From assembly GCA_036308645.1 (NCBI GenBank), contig JAXJVH010000013.1, positions 4,147-68,146 of the forward strand: a stretch of 64,000 nt of DNA, read 5' to 3'. The notes beneath the pieces are model-generated. The model was not told the DNA's origin. It ran no database searches and was given only the letters and a program-made list of their open reading frames with translations. Positions 1-7,976 of the stretch are shown here, piece by piece; position 1 is the stretch's first letter, and every line of letters begins with the position of its first letter. A program made the translations under genes and the position numbers. Origin of the DNA: RUG11462 sp036308645. GTDB taxonomy: Bacteria > Bacillota > Clostridia > Oscillospirales > Acutalibacteraceae.

Positions 1-995
1 ATAAGGTTTGCAAGGTTTCAAACGGCGGTAAGGTTGCTAAAGATTCTACGGTAATCAGTTTTTACGAAAACGCTTCCGATGTTGAGGTTGCAAACGAAAT
101 TAATACGCTTGAAGAATTTTTGACTTCTATTGAAGAGATAAATAAACAAAACGCTATTCACGTGGCAGACCTTGATATTATTTCTTCACAAACCGAAAAT
201 TCAATTGAGAATTTGCTTCTAAATGTTTATGATAATAATTTTTCAGAAGCGCAAAAATCTTTAAAAAACCTTCGATATTATATGGCGCAGGGACAACTTG
301 CAACCGGCAGAGAGGATAATTACGATAAAGTAATAAATCAATGTAAAAGTAAACTTGAAGAATTAAAATCAAAATATGAAAGCCACGAAAAAACTGTTGT
401 AAGCGAGTATTCGGGCTATTTTTTAAATTTTGCAGACGGCTATGAAAACTCTTTGAATTATGATGATATTGAAAATGTTTCGGTATCCGACATTGAAAAT
501 GTAAAGGCCGCAAAGGTTGAGCAAAATCAAATCGGCAGAGTTATCAGCGAGAATGAGTGGTATATTGTTACAGTTGTAAATACCGCCGATATCAAGGGAA
601 TTTCCGAAGGCGATACTCTTAATGTAAGCACTATGCTTTCTACGGTGGATGAATTAAGCGCTAAGGTTCGGGCAATTAACAAAAGCGATGACGGTAAAAA
701 ATCGGCTTTGGTGCTTTCGTGTATGAAAATGAACGAGGAACTTGCAACATTAAGGCAGAAAGAAATGCAGATTGTACTTAAAACATACAGAGGACTTAAA
801 GTTAATGCTCGGTCGGTAAGAATTAAGGACGGTAAAAAAGGCGTATACGTAAAACTCGGCAGCATAATAAAATTTGTAGAAACAGATATTGTTTACAGCA
901 CTAAAGACTATGTTATTGTTCAGTCTGATTACGGCAGCGGCAAACTAAAAATTTATGACGATGTAATTGTGAAAGGAAAGGGTATTGATGAATAG
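1..995 (+). CDS. HlyD-family-like efflux/adaptor protein, 5' end cut by window
   Basis: The reading frame is open from base 3 through the window start, so the gene begins upstream; about 330 residues are visible. The middle (roughly residues 75-135) is charged and helical, as in the hairpin of HlyD/MFP membrane-fusion proteins. The C-terminal part is beta-rich, with alternating hydrophobic strands like the barrel and membrane-proximal domains of that family. HlyD-like proteins commonly sit just before yggS-sepF in Clostridia, which supports the call. The stop overlaps the next gene by 8 bases, indicating one transcript. An internal TTG at 120 is not a credible start because the frame continues upstream. 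Transport substrate unknown. Confidence 0.7.
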   Translation, partial: KVCKVSNGGKVAKDSTVISFYENASDVEVANEINTLEEFLTSIEEINKQNAIHVADLDIISSQTENSIENLLLNVYDNNFSEAQKSLKNLRYYMAQGQLATGREDNYDKVINQCKSKLEELKSKYESHEKTVVSEYSGYFLNFADGYENSLNYDDIENVSVSDIENVKAAKVEQNQIGRVISENEWYIVTVVNTADIKGISEGDTLNVSTMLSTVDELSAKVRAINKSDDGKKSALVLSCMKMNEELATLRQKEMQIVLKTYRGLKVNARSVRIKDGKKGVYVKLGSIIKFVETDIVYSTKDYVIVQSDYGSGKLKIYDDVIVKGKGIDE

Positions 996-1692
996 TTTTA
1001 AAAACTTTGATGAAAATTACAGTCGTGTTTGTGAGAAAATTAATGAGGCGGCGGTATCGGTCGGCAAAAGATTTGAAGATGTAACTTTGCTGGCGGCTAC
1101 AAAAACCGTTCCTGTTGAAATTATTAATTATTCCTATACAAAAGGCATTAAGTATATGGGTGAAAACAGAGTTCAGGAGTTTTTGTCGAAAGAAGAACAA
1201 CTTGATAAGGGTTTTCACCGACAGTTTATCGGCACTTTGCAGACTAATAAGGTTAAACAGATTGTAGGGCGCGTTGAACTCATTCAATCGGTCGATTCAT
1301 TAAAACTTGCAAAAGAAATTTCAAAGCATAGCGTTAATAAAGGGATTGTTTCTGATATTTTGGTTGAAATCAATATCGGCGACGAGCAGGCAAAAAGCGG
1401 CATTGACAAGTCGGCGTTGAATGAATTGCTGGGCGAAATCAGCAATTTGGAAGGGGTTTTTGTAAAAGGTCTTATGACATTAGGTCCGATTTTTGAAAAC
1501 AACACACAAAAATCTCAATTTTTTGAAGAAATGTATAAACTTTTTATTGACAATAGCACAAAAATTTATGATAATATAAGTATGGATATTTTATCTATGG
1601 GTATGTCGAATGATTATGACCTCGCCATTAAATGCGGCGCTAATATGGTCAGAGTCGGTTCGGCGCTCTATGGAAAAAGAATTTATAATTAA
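988..1692 (+). CDS. yggS: YggS/PLPBP family pyridoxal-phosphate homeostasis protein
   Basis: This is a 234-residue single-domain TIM-barrel protein of the alanine-racemase fold that binds pyridoxal phosphate and buffers vitamin B6 and amino-acid pools; no catalytic activity is established for the family. The PLP lysine is in LLAATKTV (about K39), followed by the family motif MGENRVQE, and the C-terminus ends in the usual VRVGSALYGKR. The ATG at 988 is preferred over TTG 985 because of a purine-rich GAAAGGAAAG at 971-980. It overlaps the upstream gene and precedes sepF, the order known in Bacillus and Clostridia (ylmE-ylmF). Confidence 0.93.
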   Translation: MNSFKNFDENYSRVCEKINEAAVSVGKRFEDVTLLAATKTVPVEIINYSYTKGIKYMGENRVQEFLSKEEQLDKGFHRQFIGTLQTNKVKQIVGRVELIQSVDSLKLAKEISKHSVNKGIVSDILVEINIGDEQAKSGIDKSALNELLGEISNLEGVFVKGLMTLGPIFENNTQKSQFFEEMYKLFIDNSTKIYDNISMDILSMGMSNDYDLAIKCGANMVRVGSALYGKRIYN

Positions 1693-1727
1693 GATTATGA
1701 AAATTTATTTAAAGGTGGTAAAAACAA

Positions 1728-2186
1728 ATGGGTTTTATGGACAATATCAAAAACTTTATGTCGGTTAATGATGACCTTGATGATGAGAATTATGATTACG
1801 AGGACGAAAGCACAGAGGAAGAAAACGATGTATATTCCTATTCGGATTCTCAGCCTAAAGAAACGCCTTCTCAAAAAGGTAAATACCTTAATATACATGC
1901 TAACTCTCAACTTTCGGTTGTGCTTGTAAAACCGGAATCTTTTGCAGAGGCAAGCAGCATAGCCGATCATCTTAATCAGAAAAGAACGGTTGTACTTAAC
2001 CTTGAATCAACAGGAAAAGACGTTTCAAGAAGACTTGTTGACTTTTTAAGCGGTGCTGCTTATGCAAACAAAGGCACTCTTAAACGTGTTGCTAACAGTA
2101 CGTTTATCATTACTCCATATAATGTCGATATTATGGGCGACTCTTTGATTGAAGATCTTTCGGATAACAGCGGTATTTACATCTGA
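1728..2186 (+). CDS. sepF: Cell division protein SepF
   Basis: This 152-residue protein should polymerise into rings that bind FtsZ and anchor the Z-ring to the membrane. It has an N-terminal amphipathic segment (MGFMDNIKNFM), an acidic linker (about residues 15-45), and a globular C-terminal SepF domain (about 55-150). That domain has the family features VVLVKPESFAEA, VVLNLE and a FLSGAAYA-type segment. An AAAGGTGG ribosome site lies 10 bases before the ATG. The stop overlaps the ylmH start (TGATG). The ylmG (YggT) gene that often sits between sepF and ylmH is missing here. Confidence 0.94.
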   Translation: MGFMDNIKNFMSVNDDLDDENYDYEDESTEEENDVYSYSDSQPKETPSQKGKYLNIHANSQLSVVLVKPESFAEASSIADHLNQKRTVVLNLESTGKDVSRRLVDFLSGAAYANKGTLKRVANSTFIITPYNVDIMGDSLIEDLSDNSGIYI

Positions 2187-2926
2187 TGTCGATAGAGGCT
2201 AATAAACTTGTTATTGCCAAGTTGTCCGACGCAGTAAAAATGACGGATACAAAAAATATTCCGTCATTTTTAGGTTTTTTAAACGAAGGTGAATTTTCGG
2301 TTTGCAAAACATATCTTGAAAGAGAAAGAATTAAGTACTCTTATTACGGCGGTTACAGCGAGGCTGACAGGGTTTATATTGCGATTTTGCCGGATTGGGC
2401 AGATGAAACGGATTATCCTTTCAGTTGTTTGAAATTCACATATAAAAAAGAGTACAGTCTTACTCACAGAGATTTTTTGGGTGCTTTAATGTCGCTCGGA
2501 ATAGAACGTGATAAAATCGGCGATATCCTTGTGAATAAGGGCGTTGCTTTTGTTTTTGTTTCTGACAGTATCGTGAAATACTGTATTGATAACATTACAA
2601 AAGTCGGCTCAATCGGCGTTAAAATTGAAGTAACCGATGAAAAAGTAATTTTTGATATAAAGTTTGAAGAACTTAATAAAACAATTGCGTCAAATCGGGC
2701 AGACTGTGTAATAGGCGCAGTATGTAATTTTTCTCGAGAAAAAGCAAAAGAATTTATTTTAAGCGGTAATCTTATTGTGAATCATACTATTTGCGAAAGC
2801 ATTACCAAAGAAATAAATAACGGCGACGTTTTATCGGTGCGAAAGTTCGGTAAATTTATCGTTTGCAGTATTGATGAGAAAACTAAAAAGGGAAGATTAA
2901 AATTAAGTTTAAAAAAATATATTTGA
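2186..2926 (+). CDS. ylmH: YlmH family S4-domain RNA-binding protein
   Basis: A 246-residue protein of the YlmH/DivIVA-cluster family. The N-terminal about 170 residues form the YlmH-specific region. The C-terminus (about 175-240) is an S4 RNA-binding domain with the hallmark NRADCVIGAV...KAKEFILSGNLIVNH pattern. Family members bind ribosomal RNA or stalled 50S subunits; in Bacillus YlmH is linked to ribosome rescue and sits in the division cluster. It is translationally coupled to sepF by a one-base overlap and followed 17 bases later by divIVA. Confidence 0.9.
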   Translation: MSIEANKLVIAKLSDAVKMTDTKNIPSFLGFLNEGEFSVCKTYLERERIKYSYYGGYSEADRVYIAILPDWADETDYPFSCLKFTYKKEYSLTHRDFLGALMSLGIERDKIGDILVNKGVAFVFVSDSIVKYCIDNITKVGSIGVKIEVTDEKVIFDIKFEELNKTIASNRADCVIGAVCNFSREKAKEFILSGNLIVNHTICESITKEINNGDVLSVRKFGKFIVCSIDEKTKKGRLKLSLKKYI

Positions 2927-2943
2927 AAGGGAATGTTTAAATA

Positions 2944-3717
2944 ATGTTTACCGCAAATGAAATTAGAGAAACAGGGTTTCAAAAAGCAGGTATCGGCGGC
3001 TATAAGGCAGCTGACGTTGATGAATTCCGCTTTGCAGTAGCCGATGACTTTGAACTGCTTGAAAACAGCAACAAAGAATTGGTTGAAAAAATAAAAGTGT
3101 TAGCACAGCACGTTGAAAAGTTGCAGGAAAACGAAGAATCGGTAAAAACCTGTATGCTTAATGCACAAATTACCGCCGACCGAGTTTTGCGCGAATCGGA
3201 TAAAAAATCTAAAGAATTGCTTTCGGACGCCGAAGAAAAAGCATCTGCTTTAATTGCCGAGGCGCAAAAGAAGGCTGAGTATATTTATGAAGAAACCAAG
3301 AAAAAAAGCGAGGAATATTTAACCGCTGCAAAAGAAAAAGGCGATTCTATAATTGCAGAGGCTGAAAACGAGGCAATTACGCTCAGAAACGAAACAGATA
3401 AAAAAATCAATGTTCAAAAGCAGGTTTATGAACGCCTTAAAAAAGAAATTCTTTCATTCAGAGATACATCTATTGAAAAATGTATGAAACAACTTGAAAT
3501 ACTTAAAAATATCTCTAATGCCGAATTAATTCTTGACAGCGCTTCCGATGAAGATACAACAAATGAACAATTCAGCGAAAAGTTCTCAAAAGATACTTTT
3601 GTTCCTGAACAAAAAGAGAAAAAACCAACCGAAGAAAAAGAACTTCCCGTGGTTGATGAAATCAAAGAAGAAGAGGATGATGAATCCCAGGGCAGTTTTT
3701 TTGAATATAAGCAATAA
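2944..3717 (+). CDS. divIVA: DivIVA-domain cell division/polarity protein
   Basis: The first 50 residues carry the DivIVA membrane-curvature-binding motif (FTANEIRETGFQKAGIGGY followed by KAADVDEF). Residues about 45-190 are a long coiled coil with many Glu, Lys and Ala. The C-terminal about 55 residues are acidic and probably disordered. DivIVA/GpsB proteins mark poles and septa and recruit division or sporulation partners. At 257 residues it is longer than B. subtilis DivIVA (164), mainly because of the acidic tail. The terminal TAA overlaps the in-frame ATG at 3717 of the next frame. Confidence 0.92.
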   Translation: MFTANEIRETGFQKAGIGGYKAADVDEFRFAVADDFELLENSNKELVEKIKVLAQHVEKLQENEESVKTCMLNAQITADRVLRESDKKSKELLSDAEEKASALIAEAQKKAEYIYEETKKKSEEYLTAAKEKGDSIIAEAENEAITLRNETDKKINVQKQVYERLKKEILSFRDTSIEKCMKQLEILKNISNAELILDSASDEDTTNEQFSEKFSKDTFVPEQKEKKPTEEKELPVVDEIKEEEDDESQGSFFEYKQ

Positions 3718-3734
3718 TGCAAAGAGGTGTAGGT

Positions 3735-4223
3735 TTGCATTTTAAAAAGTATAAGCATAAATATTTAGCGGTGTTAATGTGTGTTTTTATGATTGTTGTT
3801 GATTACATTACAAAACTTTTAGCCGCACAGTTTATGCCCAAAGGCACTACGATTACCGTAATTCCGTATCTTTTTAATTTTAGATTTTTGTTGAACGAGG
3901 GTGCGGCTTTCGGTATGCTTCAGGATAACCGCTGGGTATTTATGAGCGCAACGGTTATTTTCCTGATTGCAGGCGTTATTTATTTTATTCGTTTAAAAAG
4001 TGATGAAAAGTTTTTGGGATATGTAATTATGCTTATTGTTTCAGGCGGCATAGGCAATATGGTTGATAGAGTGTTAACCGGCAAAGTTGTTGATTTTATA
4101 ACTTTCGGTTTTATGGATTTTCCGTCTTTTAATGTTGCGGATTGTTGCGTGGTAATAGGCTGTATATTATGGATTTTATACATTTTGTTTGATATGTTGA
4201 AAGGCAAAAAAACAAATGAATGA
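3735..4223 (+). CDS. lspA: Lipoprotein signal peptidase (signal peptidase II)
   Basis: An integral-membrane aspartyl protease that cleaves prolipoproteins ahead of the lipid-modified cysteine. Four membrane segments are visible, and the two catalytic aspartates lie in GGIGNMVDRV and FNVADCCVV, both family signatures, with the usual NEGAAFG in between. The start is uncertain. ATG 3717 overlaps the divIVA stop, but TTG 3735 has a strong AAAGAGGTG five bases upstream, so I chose 3735. It supplies processing for the several lipoproteins in this genome. Confidence 0.92.
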   Translation: MHFKKYKHKYLAVLMCVFMIVVDYITKLLAAQFMPKGTTITVIPYLFNFRFLLNEGAAFGMLQDNRWVFMSATVIFLIAGVIYFIRLKSDEKFLGYVIMLIVSGGIGNMVDRVLTGKVVDFITFGFMDFPSFNVADCCVVIGCILWILYILFDMLKGKKTNE

Positions 4224-5133
4224 AATATGCTTAAACTTTGAAGAAAGTTCTGCGGTAAGGCTTGATAAATTTGTTTCCGAAAATACCGATAATTTAAGCA
4301 GAAATGCGGTTTGTTTGCTTATTGAAAAAGGCGCGGTGCTTGTCAACGGCAAAGCAGTTTCAAAAAGTTATAAGCTGAAAAATTCAGATGAAATAACGGT
4401 TTTAGTGCCTGATCCCGTAAGTGATAAAGCAGAACCCGAAAACATACCGCTTGATATTGTTTATGAGGACAGCGAACTTTTGGTTGTAAATAAGCCAAAA
4501 GGTATGGTGGTTCATCCGGCTCCGGGTAATTATACGGGTACGCTTGTTAATGCGCTTTTGTATCATTGCGGTAAATCTTTATCGGGAATAAACGGAGTAA
4601 TAAGACCGGGAATTGTTCACAGAATTGATAAAGACACAAGCGGTCTTTTGATAATTGCAAAGAATGACAACGCACATAATTTTTTGGCGGCGCAAATTAA
4701 AGAGCATAGTTTCACAAGAGAGTATGAGGCGATTTGCAGCGGCGTTTTTAAAGATGAAAGCGGTACTGTAGACGCTCCTATCGGACGTCACCCTGTAAAA
4801 CGCAAGCAGATGGCAGTTAACGATAAAAATTCCAAAAATGCAGTTACTCATTATACTGTTTTAGAGCGTTTTCAAAAGCACACTTATTTAAAACTTCGGC
4901 TTGAAACAGGCAGAACTCATCAGATAAGAGTTCACATGGCGTATCTTAACCGACCTGTTTTTAACGATCCTGTTTACGGTAAAGGGGATACAACCAAAAA
5001 TTTTGAGGGACAATGCCTGCATGCAAGAAAAATAGGGTTTATTCACCCAAACGGTCAGTATCTTGAATTTGAGAGTGATTTGCCCGATTATTTTAAACAT
5101 CAACTTGATATATTCAGAAAGAGTGAAAAATGA
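4216..5133 (+). CDS. RluA/RluD family pseudouridine synthase
   Basis: This 305-residue enzyme isomerises uridine to pseudouridine in rRNA or tRNA. An S4 domain occupies about residues 15-75, followed by the catalytic domain. The catalytic aspartate is in HRIDKDTSGLL, a motif diagnostic of the RluA family, and the C-terminal GRTHQIRVHMAYL motif is present. In Bacillus the equivalent gene (ylyB) also follows lspA. It overlaps lspA by 8 bases and the next gene by 4, so the genes are co-transcribed. RluD-type specificity is inferred from the S4 domain and gene context. Confidence 0.92.
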   Translation: MNEICLNFEESSAVRLDKFVSENTDNLSRNAVCLLIEKGAVLVNGKAVSKSYKLKNSDEITVLVPDPVSDKAEPENIPLDIVYEDSELLVVNKPKGMVVHPAPGNYTGTLVNALLYHCGKSLSGINGVIRPGIVHRIDKDTSGLLIIAKNDNAHNFLAAQIKEHSFTREYEAICSGVFKDESGTVDAPIGRHPVKRKQMAVNDKNSKNAVTHYTVLERFQKHTYLKLRLETGRTHQIRVHMAYLNRPVFNDPVYGKGDTTKNFEGQCLHARKIGFIHPNGQYLEFESDLPDYFKHQLDIFRKSEK

Positions 5134-5942
5134 AACAACCACTTGAAGATTATCTGTTAGTAACCGATTTAGACGGTACGCTTTATAAAAATCAGAACTT
5201 TATTCCGAAAATAAATTTGGAAGCGATAAATAAGTTTGAAAATTTAGGCGGTAAGTTTACTATCTGCACAGGCAGAGGGGTGAATACTGCTGAATTTATT
5301 TCGCAAGAAATAGAATTTAACTGTCCGCTTATAGTTAACGGCGGTCATACTTTTTATGATTATTATAAGGATAAAGCGGTTTTAAATGTAAATCTTCCCG
5401 AAAGTGCAAAAGATTTTGTTGCGCTTTTGAAAAATGAGTTTCCGAATGCGGGGATTGAAATTTATTCCGACCGAAAGATATTTTGCCTAAATGTAAATGA
5501 TGTTACAAGAGAGCATCTTTCTTATGAAAAGGTAGATTTTATTGAATCAACATTAGAAGAAGTATGCGAACTTGATTGGCAGAAAGTACTTTTTGAGGAT
5601 GAAGAGGAAGAAATAAATAAAATCCGTGAATTTGCAAGGGAGAATTGCCCGGATGATATCAGGCTTATGGATACCAACCGCAAATTTATGGAGTTTGCTA
5701 CCACTTTTACAGATAAAGGCACCGCTGTTTTAACGCTTGCGGATATGCTCGATATTCCACATTCAAACGTTTGCGCTATAGGAAATTATTATAATGACCT
5801 TGAAATGATTGAAGCGGCCGGAATAGGTGCGGTTGTTAATGATTCGCCTGCCGATTTAAAAGCAAAAGCGGATTATATTACCGCTAAAGACTGCGCCGAC
5901 GGTGCGCTTTCGGAATTTATTGATTATATTATTAATTTATAA
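5130..5942 (+). CDS. Cof-type HAD-IIB family phosphatase
   Basis: A 270-residue haloacid-dehalogenase superfamily hydrolase of the Cof/YidA subfamily. Motif I is TDLDGTLY (nucleophile and acid/base aspartates near residues 13 and 15), motif II lies around TICTGR, and motif IV is in CAIGNYYNDLEMI near the C-terminus. The cap is of the C2B type. Such enzymes dephosphorylate sugar phosphates, nucleotides or flavin intermediates; substrate cannot be read from sequence. The ATG overlaps the preceding stop (ATGA), and this is the last gene of the division-cluster transcript. Confidence 0.9.
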   Translation: MKQPLEDYLLVTDLDGTLYKNQNFIPKINLEAINKFENLGGKFTICTGRGVNTAEFISQEIEFNCPLIVNGGHTFYDYYKDKAVLNVNLPESAKDFVALLKNEFPNAGIEIYSDRKIFCLNVNDVTREHLSYEKVDFIESTLEEVCELDWQKVLFEDEEEEINKIREFARENCPDDIRLMDTNRKFMEFATTFTDKGTAVLTLADMLDIPHSNVCAIGNYYNDLEMIEAAGIGAVVNDSPADLKAKADYITAKDCADGALSEFIDYIINL

Positions 5943-5971
5943 TTGATTATTTCTTTAAAATATGGTATAGT
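5943..5971 (+). promoter_or_regulatory. Sigma-A-type promoter for the transketolase pair
   Basis: TTGATT (5943-5948) and TATAGT (5966-5971) are separated by exactly 17 bases, directly upstream of the transketolase leader. A short hairpin (AACAG/CTGTT, 5977-5992) lies in the resulting 5' leader. There is no clear terminator after the HAD gene, so some read-through is possible. Confidence 0.7.
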
Positions 5972-6043
5972 ATTTAACAGTTTTGACTGTTTAAATATAA
6001 TTTGATATTTAACTGTGAATTTTCGCAAAAAAAGGAGAAAACT

Positions 6044-6886
6044 ATGGATATCAAAACGAAACAAGAACTTGAAATTTTTGCTACAAAGGTTCGTATGGGT
6101 GTAATCGAGGGAACTTATTGTGCAAAAGCAGGACATCCGGGCGGTTCGCTTTCAATTGCCGATGTGCTTGCATGGCTTTACACAAAAGAGATGAATATTG
6201 ACCCGAAGAACCCTAAAAAGCCTGACAGAGATAGGCTTGTTCTTTCAAAGGGACACGCTGCTCCTGCGCTTTATGCGGCGCTTGCATTAAAAGGATATTT
6301 TCCTCTTGATGAAATTAAAACTTTAAGACATAAAGGTGCGCTTTTACAAGGACATCCCGATATGAAACATATTCCGGGTGTTGATATGTCTACAGGCTCG
6401 CTCGGTCAGGGTATATCCTGCGCTTGCGGTATGGCTATTGCCGCTAAAAAAGCAGGCGACGATTACAGAGTTTACACAATTCTCGGCGACGGCGAAATTG
6501 AAGAAGGTCAGGTTTGGGAGGCCGCAATGTTTGCAGGTTTTAAAAACCTTGATAATCTTGTTGCGTTTGTTGATTATAACAATTTACAGATTGACGGCAG
6601 AATGACCGAAGTAATGTCAAGTTTGCCGATTGATGAAAAATTTAAGGCTTTTAATTGGCACGTTATCAATATTGACGGAAACGATATTGAGCAGATTGAA
6701 GCCGCTTATAAGGAAGCAAGAGAAGTAAAAGGCAAGCCCACCTGCATTATCGGTAAAACCATTAAAGGTAAGGGCGTTTCTTTCATGGAAGACGTATGCG
6801 ATTGGCACGGTGTTGCTCCTAATAAAGAGCAGTATGAAGCCGCTATGGAAGAGTTAAAAGCAACGCTTGCAGATTTGGAGGGTTAA
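6044..6886 (+). CDS. Transketolase, N-terminal subunit
   Basis: This 280-residue protein carries the thiamine-diphosphate (PP) domain of transketolase: GHPGGSLSIADVL near the N-terminus, KGHAAPALYAAL, and the ThDP/metal motif GDGEIEEGQVWEA with the later NN. The pyrimidine domain is encoded by the next gene, so the enzyme is split in two, a common form in Clostridia and archaea. It transfers two-carbon ketol units between sugar phosphates in the pentose phosphate pathway. The start at 6044 follows AAAGGAGAAA; an upstream TTG frame extension lacks this signal. Confidence 0.95.
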   Translation: MDIKTKQELEIFATKVRMGVIEGTYCAKAGHPGGSLSIADVLAWLYTKEMNIDPKNPKKPDRDRLVLSKGHAAPALYAALALKGYFPLDEIKTLRHKGALLQGHPDMKHIPGVDMSTGSLGQGISCACGMAIAAKKAGDDYRVYTILGDGEIEEGQVWEAAMFAGFKNLDNLVAFVDYNNLQIDGRMTEVMSSLPIDEKFKAFNWHVINIDGNDIEQIEAAYKEAREVKGKPTCIIGKTIKGKGVSFMEDVCDWHGVAPNKEQYEAAMEELKATLADLEG

Positions 6887-6890
6887 GATA

Positions 6891-7832
6891 ATGGCAGATG
6901 TAATTAAAAAAGCGACTCGTGACGGCTACGGCGAGGGTCTTATTGAACTTGGAAAACGCAGAAAAGATATGTTAGTTCTTGACGCTGACCTTGCAGGCGC
7001 TACAAGAACAGGTAAATTTAAAGCGGCATTTCCCGATCAGTTTATTGATTGCGGTATTGCCGAGGGAAATATGATGAGCATTGCGGCAGGTATTACTTCA
7101 ACAGGTAAACTTGTATTTGCGTCAAGTTTCGCTATGTTTGCGGCTGGCAGAGCATTTGAGCAGGTTAGAAACTCAATAGGTTATCCTCATCTTCCTGTTA
7201 AAATCGGCGCTACTCACGCAGGCATTTCTGTAGGTGAGGACGGCGCTACTCATCAGTGTAATGAAGATATTGCGCTTATGCGTACAATTCCGGGTATGAC
7301 TATTATCAACCCTGCCGACGCAGTCGAGGCTAAAGCGGCAGTTATCGCGGCGGCAGATATTGAAGGCCCTGTTTATATGCGTTTCGGCAGATTTGCCGTT
7401 CCGGTATTTAATGACGAGGCTACTTATAAATTTGAAGTAGGTAAGGCTATAAAACTTAATGACGGTGACGATGTTACCATTATTGCAACAGGTCTTATGG
7501 TTAACGAAGCGGTTCAGGCTGCAAAAAAACTCAAAGAAGAGGGCATTAATGCCGACGTTCTTAATATTCATACAATCAAACCGCTTGATGATGAGGCAGT
7601 TCTGGCTTCTGCTAAAAAGACAGGCAAGGTTGTAACGGTTGAGGAACATTCGGTAATCGGCGGTTTAGGTTCGGCAGTTTGTGATTTGCTTTCTGAAAAG
7701 CACCCTGTTCCCGTAAAGAAAATCGGTATGAACGATGAATTCGGTATGTCGGGTTCTGCAGCTGACCTGCTTGAGCATTACGGCTTCAGCGCTGATAATA
7801 TTGTTAAAACAGTTAAAGAATTATTGAAATAA
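6891..7832 (+). CDS. Transketolase, C-terminal subunit
   Basis: A 313-residue protein with the pyrimidine-binding domain (GIAEGNMMSIAAG, containing the catalytic ThDP-activating glutamate) and the C-terminal transketolase domain (about residues 190-310, including TVEEHSVIGGLGSAV). It pairs with the N-terminal subunit encoded four bases upstream to make an active transketolase. The ATG at 6891 follows GGAGGG inside the end of the preceding gene, so the two halves are translationally coupled and made in equal amounts. A strong terminator follows. Confidence 0.95.
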   Translation: MADVIKKATRDGYGEGLIELGKRRKDMLVLDADLAGATRTGKFKAAFPDQFIDCGIAEGNMMSIAAGITSTGKLVFASSFAMFAAGRAFEQVRNSIGYPHLPVKIGATHAGISVGEDGATHQCNEDIALMRTIPGMTIINPADAVEAKAAVIAAADIEGPVYMRFGRFAVPVFNDEATYKFEVGKAIKLNDGDDVTIIATGLMVNEAVQAAKKLKEEGINADVLNIHTIKPLDDEAVLASAKKTGKVVTVEEHSVIGGLGSAVCDLLSEKHPVPVKKIGMNDEFGMSGSAADLLEHYGFSADNIVKTVKELLK

Positions 7833-7851
7833 TTTTTTACAAATAAGATTT

Positions 7852-7895
7852 AAAGCAGATGTACTTTCGGTTTTCCAAAGTACATCTGCTTTTTT
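7852..7895 (+). terminator. Rho-independent terminator after transketolase
   Basis: A perfect 16-bp stem (AAAGCAGATGTACTTT and its complement at 7877-7892) with a 9-base loop is followed by a T run. It ends the transketolase transcript. Confidence 0.9.
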
Positions 7896-7913
7896 ATAAA
7901 ATAATTTTAAATG

Positions 7914-7947
7914 AAAAAAGGCTTGCGAATATCTCGTAAGCCTTTTT
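7914..7947 (-). terminator. Rho-independent terminator after pheT
   Basis: An inverted repeat AAAAAGGCTT(G/A)CGA with an AT-rich loop and a T tail on the minus strand lies 30 bases beyond the pheT stop codon. It closes the pheST operon convergently with the transketolase operon. Confidence 0.85.
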
Positions 7948-7976
7948 AATCTGAACTATAAACTTATTTATTGTTT

